Origin: Paulinella micropora
Lineage: Eukaryota > Cercozoa > Imbricatea > Euglyphida > Paulinellidae
Length of the DNA: 64,000 nucleotides
Reading direction: 5' to 3'
Assembly: GCA_019918135.1 (NCBI GenBank)
Contig: WBZZ01006367.1
Coordinates: 167,694 to 231,693 of the forward strand
This document shows positions 53,795 to 64,000 of the stretch, piece by piece. Both the position numbers and the translations under genes were made by a program. The notes under the pieces are model-generated. The model was not told the origin of the DNA. It was given only the letters and a program-made list of their open reading frames with translations, and did no database searches. How positions within the stretch are numbered: position 1 is the first letter of the stretch; every line of letters begins with the position of its first letter.

Positions 53795-56700
53795 GAGGGG
53801 GAAGAAGAGAGGAAGGAGAAGACTGTGAAGTTTAACCCTAAAGTCACAGTGCTTTCTAATGCTGTTGTGCAGACTGGGCCAACGCTTCCTCTATGTGAAA
53901 ACAAAGATGTGGGTACACAGAGACTGCAGCCCCAAGGTAGTCTCATACCCGTTCATACAGCACGGTTACCAATGATAACTGATGCAAATAGGAAGGCGAG
54001 ACTTGCGATGGAGGCGAGGAGGCCAATGGCAGACGTATCGCCTCCGCCAAGCAAACAACCACGAACAGACTCAATGTCTACGGTCGCGGCGGGTGGCGAG
54101 CAAAAAGACAATGTGTGTACTCAAGTACCACAAGACAATGTCGCTCAAATAGTAAACGCACCAGTACCGCAGAATAATAAAAATGTTAATGAGGTGAAGC
54201 AGGAGGAGAAGAAGGAGGAGTTGAAAAACTTAGAGACAAGACTCCAAAATTTGGAACGTAAAGTTCTTGTTCTCGCAGCCAATATACACAGGCCCGATGC
54301 TCTGTGTTATACGGAACTTTATTGTGAAACATTGAAGACAATATTAAAAGTTGGTAATGATACGATGGCGAATATTAATATTGTCGGCAGGAAGTTTTTT
54401 AATCGATACCGGGACTGGGTGGACGGAAATATGAAAAAGTCAACGGGCACTCTCAAAGGAGTGAGCAGCCGGACGGATATCACGGGAATCATCACACTGA
54501 CCTTTAAATTGAAATCCGCACGAGTATACCGTATGGACCTCTATGTCGTCCCCGGTTACCACGGGTCAATATTACTATCGTATGACCAATTGGCTACGAT
54601 GGGGGCTGTGATTGATTGCGCCGCACGGCGAGTGATATATGGAGTAAAAAGAGGAGAAGAGAACGATATTGATCCCTTCAACGCTACTGACTCTTATGAG
54701 GCTTATGAGCTGAGTCTAGCGACGGATCACAAAAAGATGGCCATCGCACATGAGGCACTTGAGGTGTACGTTCACCCCCATGTCGTAAGACCGGATGAAC
54801 TGTCCTGGACCGACAATTGGGAATCCCAAGTGTGCACTGTCACAGTTCCGACATCCCATTGGGACAAAAAGTCTATTGATGACTTAATCGAGAAGCGAAA
54901 GGAGGAGATTATATGTGTCGCACAAAGAAGCCCGTCGTTGGCGAGATTCGCGGAAGGAGTAGGAACAGATGTCCATATTACTAACGGATACTGTTTCCAT
55001 GCGAAAGTAGGAGAAGAAAAAAGGGAGGAGTTTGTACCAAGGAGAACGGGGCGAATCCCGGATACTCCACCAGAAACTATTAAAAGTTTTATTACTGATT
55101 TCTGGGGTGACGAGCCCACGTGGCCGCGTTCACTGTCTGAAGTGAAGAAATGCTTACGGACTTTATTCGAAAATAATAAGCCGTATACTATTATCCTGCC
55201 ATATAATGAGAAGGCGATATGGGCGCAGGAAATAAGGGACCGGCTTATTGATCATCCTATACCGGTACCCTCTCGCAAGCAACAGCTAGTGGTGGCTTGT
55301 CGTATGGGAACTCGTGAGCAGAGCAGTGCATACAAGCGGAAGCTCAGAGACCTCGACAAGTTGAAATTGATACCGCAAGCATTCACATGCTTTGATGGTT
55401 TTTACACCCGTAAAGCTCCTTTGCAATACGCGAGACTCATTGACATGCTGGTGGAGCTCGGTAAAGATGATGAGCCGGACACGGTCACGTATGAAAAGAC
55501 GGGCCTAGATGATGTCTCGGAAGAGGACTTAGGCTTGGAGGAGGACAGAGAACCCCTCAAGCAGCATAAGCAGATGTCTGATGAAGATTTTCAAGAGGCG
55601 GCGCGGAAAATATTGGAAGAAGGAGTAGGCACGGAGAAGGAGAAGGAGCTTTTAAAAGCCAAATTAGAGGCGAACAAGGAAATTTTTGACCCTCCACATG
55701 CAGGTGGTGTCAAGCCTGAAGATTTCACTACGGTTATTTACAAAATACCGGGTGCGGAGCCGTCACCGGCACCACGAAGGGCGAATTTGAGTATACATGA
55801 GGCGAAGATAGCGGAGGAGCTAGCAAGACAGCTGCTCAATGAGAACTTTATTGAGAGATCAACATCTCCAATAGTCTCACAACCGAGAATAGTGCCGAAG
55901 CCAGGAGGAGAATGGCGCCTGACAGTTAACTATGCTCGTGTTAACAAGGTGCTGGAGGAAGAGAGAAATCCTCTCCCGACATTAGAAGAAGGAAGGAGAG
56001 TACTGCGGAATGCAAAATTCTATTCGGTCATTGACCTTAAGAATGGCTTCTGGCAGATACCACTGGAGGAAAAGTCCAGATGGCTGACGGCGTTTGTGGT
56101 GGGTATGGAAATATACCAATGGAAAGTGCTTCCGATGGGCCTCAAGTAAGCCCCAGGACTTTTCCAGAAGGCGATGCAGAAGATGTTGAGCAGTCAGTAC
56201 GATGATTTGTCTGACGGTGGCTTTATGAGAAGGCGGGGACAGAAGGCGGGAAGAATATGCATTTTGCTATATCGATGACATTATCGTATACTCTAACACA
56301 ATGGAGGAGCATATCGATCATTTGTCCGATATATTCAGGCGCATCGGAGCTTTTGGCCTGAAGTGCAATCTAAAGAAGTGTCAACTTGCCAAGACGAGTG
56401 TGACATACTTAGAGTACGAGATCTCCCATAATCGAGTCTCGATATCCAAAGAGAAGAGGGAGGAGATTATGAATCGACCTATACCGAAGAACCGCACTGA
56501 ATTGCACTCATTCCTTGCGATGGCGCAATACTATAGCCAGTTTATACCCGATTGGGGTGCAACACGGGCTAAAGTGGAGAAAATGATAGATTTTGGAGAC
56601 TTTGAGAAGTGGGACGAAGAGGCTTTGCAAGCGTTTCATGCGCTCAAAGATCTCATTTACAAAGACCCGAAAGACGGAGGACTGGTGTTAACGATGCCCG

Positions 56701-59604
56701 ACTTTACGAAACAATTCGTAGTGATACAGACGCATCTAAGTTTGCGATTGGGGCTGTATTACAACAAGAGGATGAGGAGAAGAAATTACGCCCAATCATG
56801 TTTATTAGTAGGAAGTTGTGTGTGGCGGAGAGAAACTATTGCACAAGGCAAAGAGAGGCGTTGGCGGTAGTATGGGCCCTCAAGAGGCTCAGAGAGTATT
56901 TGTGGGGAGGACCTCAATTTACTGTCAGAACTGATCATCATAACCTGTTATGGTTGATGAATCATGAACAGACGGGACGGCTGGCGCGGTGGCAAGCGTT
57001 CTTGTCTTGTTTCGATTTTACAATGGTCCATCTACCGGGAAAGCGAAATGTGGTCGCTGATAGCCTCTCTAGGCTAGAGTTTAACTCAGAAGTATCGGCG
57101 TTGGTGTCCACGGTGGAGATGGAAGACTTGTCCACTGACAAGGTGTATGAGGTCAGCCACATTGAGGCGATGGAGATGGCGAGTGGAGTCCGATATGACC
57201 GCACAGGTCTACGGTACAGTCCACAAGGCCCGGATCACGGGATATGTTGTGAGCTACATACCCAGGAGGACGCTGAGTGGTTCTATGAGGTATATGAGAA
57301 TGCGAAGGCGAACATAAGAGAGGAAGAGGAGACGCAGGAAGTTTATGCGGAGCCTCCTCAAGAGCGGAGAAGTGACCTAGACGATGACCCGGAAAGAATC
57401 GGGGTACGGCTAGAAGATGGTACTATCCATATAGCCTCGCCTACCGCATGGAGGCAACAACAGGCTCAAGATCCGGAGTTTAAAGAACTGATACAGTTAT
57501 ATCAGAACCCGGATGAGCTGAAGATGACGAAAGCGATCAAAGATCAGATGAAGGAGATGGGATGGAGAGATGGTCTACTGTGGTACAAGGGCCTTCACGG
57601 TCGCTATGCGTCACAGCCGGACAAATGGACCCTTTGGGTACCGGAGAGTCTGAGACGATTTATATTTGTCGCAGCCCACAATTGCCCACTTTTGGCGCAT
57701 CCGGGTCGACAACGAACTCACATGTTCGTAGCGAGGCGATTCTGGTGGAAGAAGATGAAGGAGGAGATAGATCAGGCGGTGGATGCATGCATCCCGTGCA
57801 AGATAAACAAAACACCACTGAAGGCAAATTTCGGCCTGATTGGCGAATTTCCTCTTCATGCGGGGATGTTTGAGTTTATACACATTGATCATGTGGGACC
57901 TTTCCCAGAATCGAAGGATGGTTACAAATACCTCCTTACGGCTATTGACAGAGCCACCAACTATGTGTGGATCATCCCTGTCAAAGACGTTACCGGCAAG
58001 ACGACGGCCGAGGCGCTGATCGATAGGATCATCTCACAGATCGGAGTACCAAGAAAGATATGTTCTGATCGAGGCTCGGACTTTAATAACGAGGTCATCG
58101 ACAAACTATCTAAGTATTACGGGATGAAATGGCAATATGTTACTGCCTATAACCCGCGAGCAAATGGGAAAATCGAGCGGGTACACAGACCCCTCAAAGC
58201 CTCGCTAAAGATGTATTGCACGAAGAAGGAGAATCAAAGAGCATGGGTCGAGGCAGCACCATCATTTGCGTTTGCAATGAACTGTCTACCCTCTACGGCG
58301 TTAGGAGGCTCGAAGAGCTCAATCTCGCCATATCAGTTAGTATATGGGCGTGAGCCTGATATCCCGACTTCGCTCCTTCACCCAAAAGACACTTGGGCGG
58401 ATGCGGATGAGTTGTTTGGGATGAGACTTAGAGTGAAGATGGAGGCGGAACAAATAGTCAGGGCGCATAGAGAGGCGGAGCGCCGAAAGACTGATGCTGA
58501 AGGGGTGCGACAAGCGCACTTGGATCAGATCAAGTTCCAGGTCGGGGATATTGTACTATTGTACCATCCTCAAGTCCCGAAGGGAGTCAGCTCTAAGCTG
58601 TTCACTCACTGGAAAGGACCTTATCAGATTATGGAACAGACGGGACCTTTGAATTACAAGATCAGGGGTAGAGGGAAGGTGCAAATTGTGAATGTAAGAA
58701 GGCTGATTAAGTATGATCCCTTCTTACTGGAAGATGAATCCGTTGAGGAGGCGTTAAAACGGATGAAGGAGATTTCAAAGAGGTGCCGCCCATCCACAAG
58801 GAGGCTGGCATAGACCAAGACGATGCTTATCGGGCACCGATAGCTGAGAAGGAGGAGAGTGAGGTGGACAGCAAGGAGAAGACTGACCGCATAAGCGCGG
58901 TGGGGACTCAGTCCAAGTCTCCGCGAGAGCATAGCGGAAAGAAGGAGAAGATCACAGAGGCGCAGCTAAGGAGAGCGCGGAATGATCTTATCAACGACCA
59001 ACCGAGGAAGGCGATGAGGTCGATGAGATCAAAGGACGTCCACCAGGAGGAGGAGGGGACGGACACTGACCCAAACGCGGGCAACGTTGAGATTGTCCAT
59101 GAGCGATGGAAGGAAGGCGATGCGATAGCAACCATCGCATGGGTGAAAAATGTTTTCTATCTGATGAGACCAGCGGAACAACATGTCGCTGATGACACTC
59201 TCTCAGACTTATACTTGATGCGGGTCGTGGCGGTCCCACGACAGATGCGTGTCACACGGACACTCAAAATATCATCAGCCGCAAAGATAGTACAACCGAT
59301 ACTCCAGTTCTGGAGAAGTATGGACCCGGTTGAGGTTCCAAAGGCAAGACATTATCTGCCAGTATATAAAGACGCAAAAAGTCTCGAGACATGGGATGAT
59401 ACAATTACTCCCAGAGACAAGGATTACACTGCGTGGACCATTCAGACACTGCCAAGAGGAGTGCTTGATGTCCCTTTTGAATTATCGTTGGGCGGAATCC
59501 CTAATAAGATCTGGGACATTCTCGAACAGTCAAAGTTCGATCTGACTTTTGTTGGTGGTCCTCCACCAGGCAAAGAAATCCGCGCCAGACGACGAAGGCA
59601 GTGA
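53792..59604 (+). pseudogene. pol: Pol polyprotein, copy 2 (PR-RT-RH-IN), broken
   Basis: Same domains as copy 1: protease with DTM in place of DTG (GNDTMANINIV), RT with RIVPKPGGEWRLTVNY and YIDD, RNase H, integrase zinc finger and DDE core, HWKGPYQIMEQTGP, then the C-terminal extension with IVHERWKEGDAIATIAWVKN and PRGVLDVPFELSLGG, ending RARRRRQ at 59604. Frame breaks: TAA at 56147 (Gln codon in copy 1), an indel near 56255, a 1-nt deletion near 56722 and a 1-nt deletion near 58770. None coincides with those of copy 1, so each copy decayed, or was mis-sequenced, independently. Confidence 0.9.
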
Positions 59605-60443
59605 CAAAGAAACTATTTTTCTTTATGCGTCTCAAATAAACTGATTGATTGCCCACGGCGTATCATGATTTGATCATGCATCATCAGTTATCAATATGAA
59701 TATTAAAAAGACTCAGTGATATAACTTGGCATTCGATCGCAACATACGAGTGCGAAAGGTCGATCGACGATGATACTACACCGTATACGGGGATCGCTAG
59801 TGTATTGAGCGATGGTGTTCCCGGGTATGACCCTTTCCAAGTCCTGGGATGATGTTCTCGAAAATGAAATGTTCTCTGAAACTTTCATTAAATTATTTTT
59901 TACGATAGATTATATACTGTCGTACCTGAGCACGGTCAATCTCTACTTGTGTCGGTATATCGCAGGGTCGGGTACATACACCTCGACTTCGGATATAGCT
60001 ATTAGGACTGGCCCCCTAATACTATATCATAGGATATCCGCCTTATACAAGGGTATGTCATTAAAAAAGACAATGTACTTACGATCTCCCTGTGAATAAT
60101 AATAATAATAATGATAATGATAAGAAGAAGAAGGAGATCAAAGGGGGAATCGTACTACAGCACCACGTTGCTTGTATTTTTTTATTAATAGTACGTTTGT
60201 TCTTGACATACTGCCGAAAAAAAAAAAAAAAAAGAAATTGAGGGGAAGGAGTTCAAAATTTACAAGAAAGGCTAGAGAATCCGCTTTGACGTGCCGTATG
60301 AGGATATATTTATCGTCTTTTAGCGTCTATCCGTGGGTCGATGCGCTGTGTGGCATGACTCCATAGCGCATACTATTTGCAGAAAGAAATCAGAAGGTGT
60401 ATGACGAAAATGCTATTTCCGTCATAAAATCGGGAGGGGGTAC

Positions 60444-60678
60444 TGTAGGCATCACCCCCGGATAGCCGGTAAAAAATACCTTTTCCTGGTGACAGGTGCA
60501 CCAGCTTGTTTTTCAGTATTATTTGTCCGGATTGGACCTGATGCCATTTTATTCCTGGTCTGTTGCCGTTTTCCTTTTTGGCTTCACTGAGCTAATACAA
60601 CGAGACATCATTCTCATTCTTGAGGACTGTGTTTGGTTGTATTACCGACTTTTTACGAGCTATCGTTGGGGCATTACA
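60444..60678 (+). repeat. 3' LTR of copy 2, adjoining copy 3
   Basis: 235 bp, preceded by the purine tract CGGGAGGGGG at 60431-60440. Continues directly into a second partial LTR. Confidence 0.9.
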
Positions 60679-60683
60679 GTTTT

Positions 60684-60731
<48 letters not shown>

Positions 60732-60753
60732 GAGCTATCGTTGGGGCATTACA
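60679..60753 (+). repeat. Rearranged partial LTR with ~T40 run
   Basis: Starts GTTTTCC as in the LTR interior, then a long T run, then the LTR's last 27 bp (ACGAGCTATCGTTGGGGCAT...). It acts as the 5' end of copy 3. The middle of the LTR has been lost between two T runs. Confidence 0.85.
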
Positions 60754-61538
60754 TTTGGAGTCCACATCACTAGGGTGATTTCTTTCTGCTTTGCCACACA
60801 GGCAACAGAGTGAATTTTCACTGACCTGTCTCACACGGGGACGTCAGACGAAAACAAATACTCCAACACAGCTCCCTCATAACTCTTTCACAAAACAAAT
60901 AATTTGATTGGTCTCAAGCAGGTGTCTCGTACCCTCTAGCCCAATCATATCTGTGTGCTCACAAGGAGACATCAGATACAAACTCTCTGTCGTTCTTGCT
61001 GTTCTCACACAGAGACCAAGAAGAAGGAGGTGGACAGAAGAGTGAAGGAACACACACAAAACACAAACAAGCATAGGGACAGGAGCACAACACTCTACCC
61101 TTCTAGTTTGTGCATTTATCTGCATTATCTCACACATACGTCAGAGTATTTTTGCAAATCTCTGATCGTTTTCTAAAGGTAGGTCTGAGAACCTATCCGA
61201 CCGACTGTCGACTTCTCAAGGAGAGCTTTTCTAGCTTCTCTATTACTATCTGTGTGTAGGTCCAAGTGCCTCATACTAGATACAATATAGAAAAGAAGGA
61301 GGAGAAAGTAATCTGAGTAAGGAGAACAAGAAATCGGAGAAAGTCTCAAAGACTATTTTTCTCAAACAAAAACAAACATACAAACAGTGTTTCATAGAGG
61401 ACAGGGAATCTTATCCTACCCTCTCTATTAGTTTCTCTCTTCACTAGTCAATCGACTGAAGGAGGAACAGAACACAAACGAACAAAAACCAAACATAGGA
61501 GCTGACACTGTCCTCCTGTTGATCACTACTACGACATC

Positions 61539-64000
61539 ATGTCGACAGAGACCGCCGAAGTGAGTGAATTCTCGGAGGCAGATCAAAGAAGAGAAGAAGA
61601 AGAAGCAGGAGGAGGAGGAGGAAGAGGATTGAATGAAGGAGGAGGAGGAGGATTGAATGAAGGAGGAGGAGATGAAGGAGTAGGAGGAGGAGTAGAAGAG
61701 GGCTGGGATGATGAAGGAAGATATGGAGGAGACGAAGATGAAGGAGGATTTGAACAAGAAGAGACGGGAGGAGGAGGAGCATATGGTAATCCCTTACCAC
61801 CTGCCTACACGGAGGAGGAGGACGAAAAATGATCGACTTGATTCATAGTGATGGAGAGGAGATCACAGTGGAGGAACAACAGTGGGTGCAAGACCACTAT
61901 GACCTCACTAAAGAAGAGTTTGATAACAAGATGGGGGTAGAGAAGGATACCTATGTGTGGATCCCTCAGGATCAAAGAAGAGAGAAAAGTCGTGCTAAAA
62001 AGGATGTCTATATCCTATTATCAAACACAGCACAGCTCCTCGGCAAACTGGTCTCTGATCCAGAAAGAGAAAGAAGATACAGCATATCAAGTTTGGGGAC
62101 ACACACACCCACCTTGAATTACTCGATGCTATCTTTGGGGTGTACACTCAAACCCTGATTTGGGAACGTTCATACGGCCCACGATGTGAGGGTTACCTCC
62201 AGTACACAAACCCAAGAGCAACGGCCAGATTCCTCGCGACTGGTCAGGAGGCAGTCGATGTAACAAAAATGAAGACCAATCTGGGTTCGAAAAACTCGAG
62301 TGGTATATTTCATTTTTTTACGATGGAAATAAAGGCCTTGGAGGAGGGGAAGGCAGAGATGGAAAAAAGCATTAAGGCAGCAGGAGAAACTCATCCTGTG
62401 ATTGATGAGTTAGAGAAGACCGACAGAGTTCTGACCAAGATCAGACTGTTGATGGGTGCGTTACTGCACAAGGAGGCATGGAAGAGATGGATTCCTACCA
62501 AGGATCACTCTGTCCTTAAATCACTTAGTAACGCACCACCGGTCGCCAACAAAGCAGGTGTTGACCAATATGTGGAGAAATATAATTTTCTCAGATCTGC
62601 TTCTGAATTGGTGGCCTTTATCACTCATGCTCAAAAGCTGGTGATATCTGAGAAGAAGAAGGCGAAAGAGAATGAGGAGTTCGAGAAGACGATGAGACTG
62701 GAAAGAATGAAAGCAAAAGTGAGTGGTGCAAAGACACACCCTCCGACATATTTGACCCCACCAGCTCCTGCCCCACCAGCCCCTGCACCCTCGGGCTCAA
62801 CTACGGTGGTGGTCACAAACACGGAGAAGAAGGACAGACAGAACATCATAAATGCCTTCAAGGGGAAGAAAGGAGGAGTGGCAAGTCTCATGCTATATGC
62901 CAAGACGAGCTCAGACAAAGACTCTGATGCTTCGCTTTTGAGCAAGCTCAAAGAGATCAATGCCTGCATGAAGGCTTTTCCTTGCGACGAAACGCAGGAA
63001 TACGAGGCCCTTGTTACTGTTTTTGACCAATCTCTAGTCTCGGAGGATTTGATCTGACACAGTACAAGTTTTTGAGAAAGAAGGAGGAGATTAAGAGAAA
63101 CAATGCAACAGGCCTAGACGCTCAGTGTGAACTGGCGGTGGCCACACTCATTTCATATTTTCAATCTCATGGATACCAGCATCTCTGCACTGGTACTCTC
63201 ATAGGATTTGAAATCTTTGAGACAGTGGCGATGAGTTTGAGGAGTGCTGTTGGCTTGGCGGCGACCCTTACGGAGGTAGTTTCCTCCTATGGGCTATTCT
63301 ATGGCCGCAAGTCGATCATCCTCTATTTCTTTTCGGCGTTACACACAGTTAACCCGAGTAAGCTTACTCAGCTCATACAACAATGCTCGACGTTTAGCTC
63401 AGTGAAGTCCAAGAACTTCCTCGAGACACACGTGTTCGAAAATACGGTTCAAAGCGTTGCTCCGTCAGCACTGTTTCAAGAAGTGATGAGTGCATGCTCA
63501 AACATGGACTCGCTCACGGAGGCACATACGCACAGGCAGGCGGTGTACCTGTTGGCGCACAAGCCACGTACACAAACAGAGTTGCCGGTGGAAGAGACAG
63601 AGAGAGCCAGACCTGAAGACCGCATGTTGGAGGTGGTTCGCGGGCTTGCAGTGTAAGCACAGATGGAGAACAGAGACTGCTCTTTCAATCATGATAGGCA
63701 GAACCCAACAGCAAGGGCAAATTTTCTGAGCAGGACGGAAGGCAAGGAACCGGGCCTTTTCAATATGCTTCAGATTGCCGCTGTGAACGAAGGTTGGTAT
63801 GCCAATATGTGTGATGATGAGGAGTTACGAGAGGCAATCATTACTACATGAAGAGGATGAAGGAGAAGAAGGAGGAAAGGAGAGACAAAAGAAACTTAAA
63901 GCCTCTCAAAGAGACAGAAGGAGAGCAGAGCAGGGAGACGAGAGGAGAGGAGAGACGAGACGAGAACATGGAGAAAGCCTCGAGGTGCAGGAACCCTCAG
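61539..64000 (+). pseudogene. gag: Gag-like polyprotein, copy 3, broken and partial
   Basis: Same start as the other copies at 61539 (MSTETAEVSEFSEADQR). Single-base differences from copy 2 shift the frame near 61811, 62066, 63046, 63530, 63589, 63655 and 63845, and many more after 63870. Nearly all are deletions of one base from a short run. The CCCH finger region is present around 63610-63695. The density of deletions rises sharply toward 64000. Confidence 0.85.

Larger units (their letters stand above)
50074..60678 (+). mobile_element. Ty3/gypsy LTR retrotransposon, copy 2
   Basis: Full 5' LTR 50074-50310 and 3' LTR 60444-60678, with the same internal order as copy 1 and high nucleotide identity. 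Lacks copy 1's 263-bp duplication and short insertion. Broken by a 2-nt deletion in Gag (~52183), a TAA in RT (56147), a 1-nt indel after the YIDD region and a 1-nt deletion in RNase H (~56722). Confidence 0.95.
60679..64000 (+). mobile_element. Ty3/gypsy LTR retrotransposon, copy 3 (cut by window end)
   Basis: Leader with an intact primer-binding site (60756), then Gag. In tandem with copy 2. Only the 5' 3.3 kb is in view. Confidence 0.9.

Overview
The window is nuclear DNA of a microbial eukaryote whose lineage I cannot resolve. The evidence is the spliceosomal GT-AG introns (mostly 44-110 nt, down to 44 nt), host genes for SRP72 and eIF2-gamma, polyadenylation signals, and dense microsatellites. 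No rRNA, tRNA or CRISPR array was recognised.

Region 1 (1-28 kb) is a gene-dense, GC-rich block with poly-C/poly-G spacers. In order it holds: a secreted PKD-like protein running off the left edge; an F-box/leucine-rich-repeat protein; a small unknown; a two-exon helical protein; a ~510-aa unknown; a SKP1 homologue; two further unknowns; mirrored CA/TG satellite tracts; an 820-aa protein with Pro/His-rich tandem repeats; a tyrosine recombinase with a C-terminal GCR1_C-like domain (Crypton-like) and its neighbour; two paralogous BRO-N-like genes, one carrying an HNH nuclease domain; a small helical (SAM-like?) protein; a Lys/Glu-rich multi-exon gene; an unknown minus-strand gene; and a CoiA-like/PD-(D/E)XK nuclease candidate. 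Nearly all these genes are broken by single-base indels in or beside homopolymers. In SKP1 two such indels cancel, which suggests residual sequencing error at least as much as decay.

Region 2 (28-41 kb): a GC-rich minisatellite, a four-unit array of hairpins with compensating changes, then a complete but mutated 11-kb Ty3/gypsy LTR retrotransposon (29320-40380, TSD CTAT), followed by a decayed fragment of a second gypsy family.

Region 3 (41.7-48.7 kb) is host: intact SRP72 (minus, 8 exons), a divergent two-exon unknown gene, large microsatellite and palindrome tracts, and intact eIF2-gamma (plus, 3 exons).

Region 4 (49.9-64 kb): a second and a third copy of the same retrotransposon, head-to-tail with a shared/rearranged LTR, beginning inside a truncated LTR. 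The last ~500 bases accumulate many single-base deletions relative to copy 2, as expected at an uncorrected contig end.

Functional links: SKP1 and an F-box protein (two SCF ubiquitin-ligase parts) lie 4 kb apart. The recombinase, BRO-N/HNH and CoiA-like genes give region 1 the character of a large mobile or virus-derived block, though no capsid or polymerase gene is visible here.
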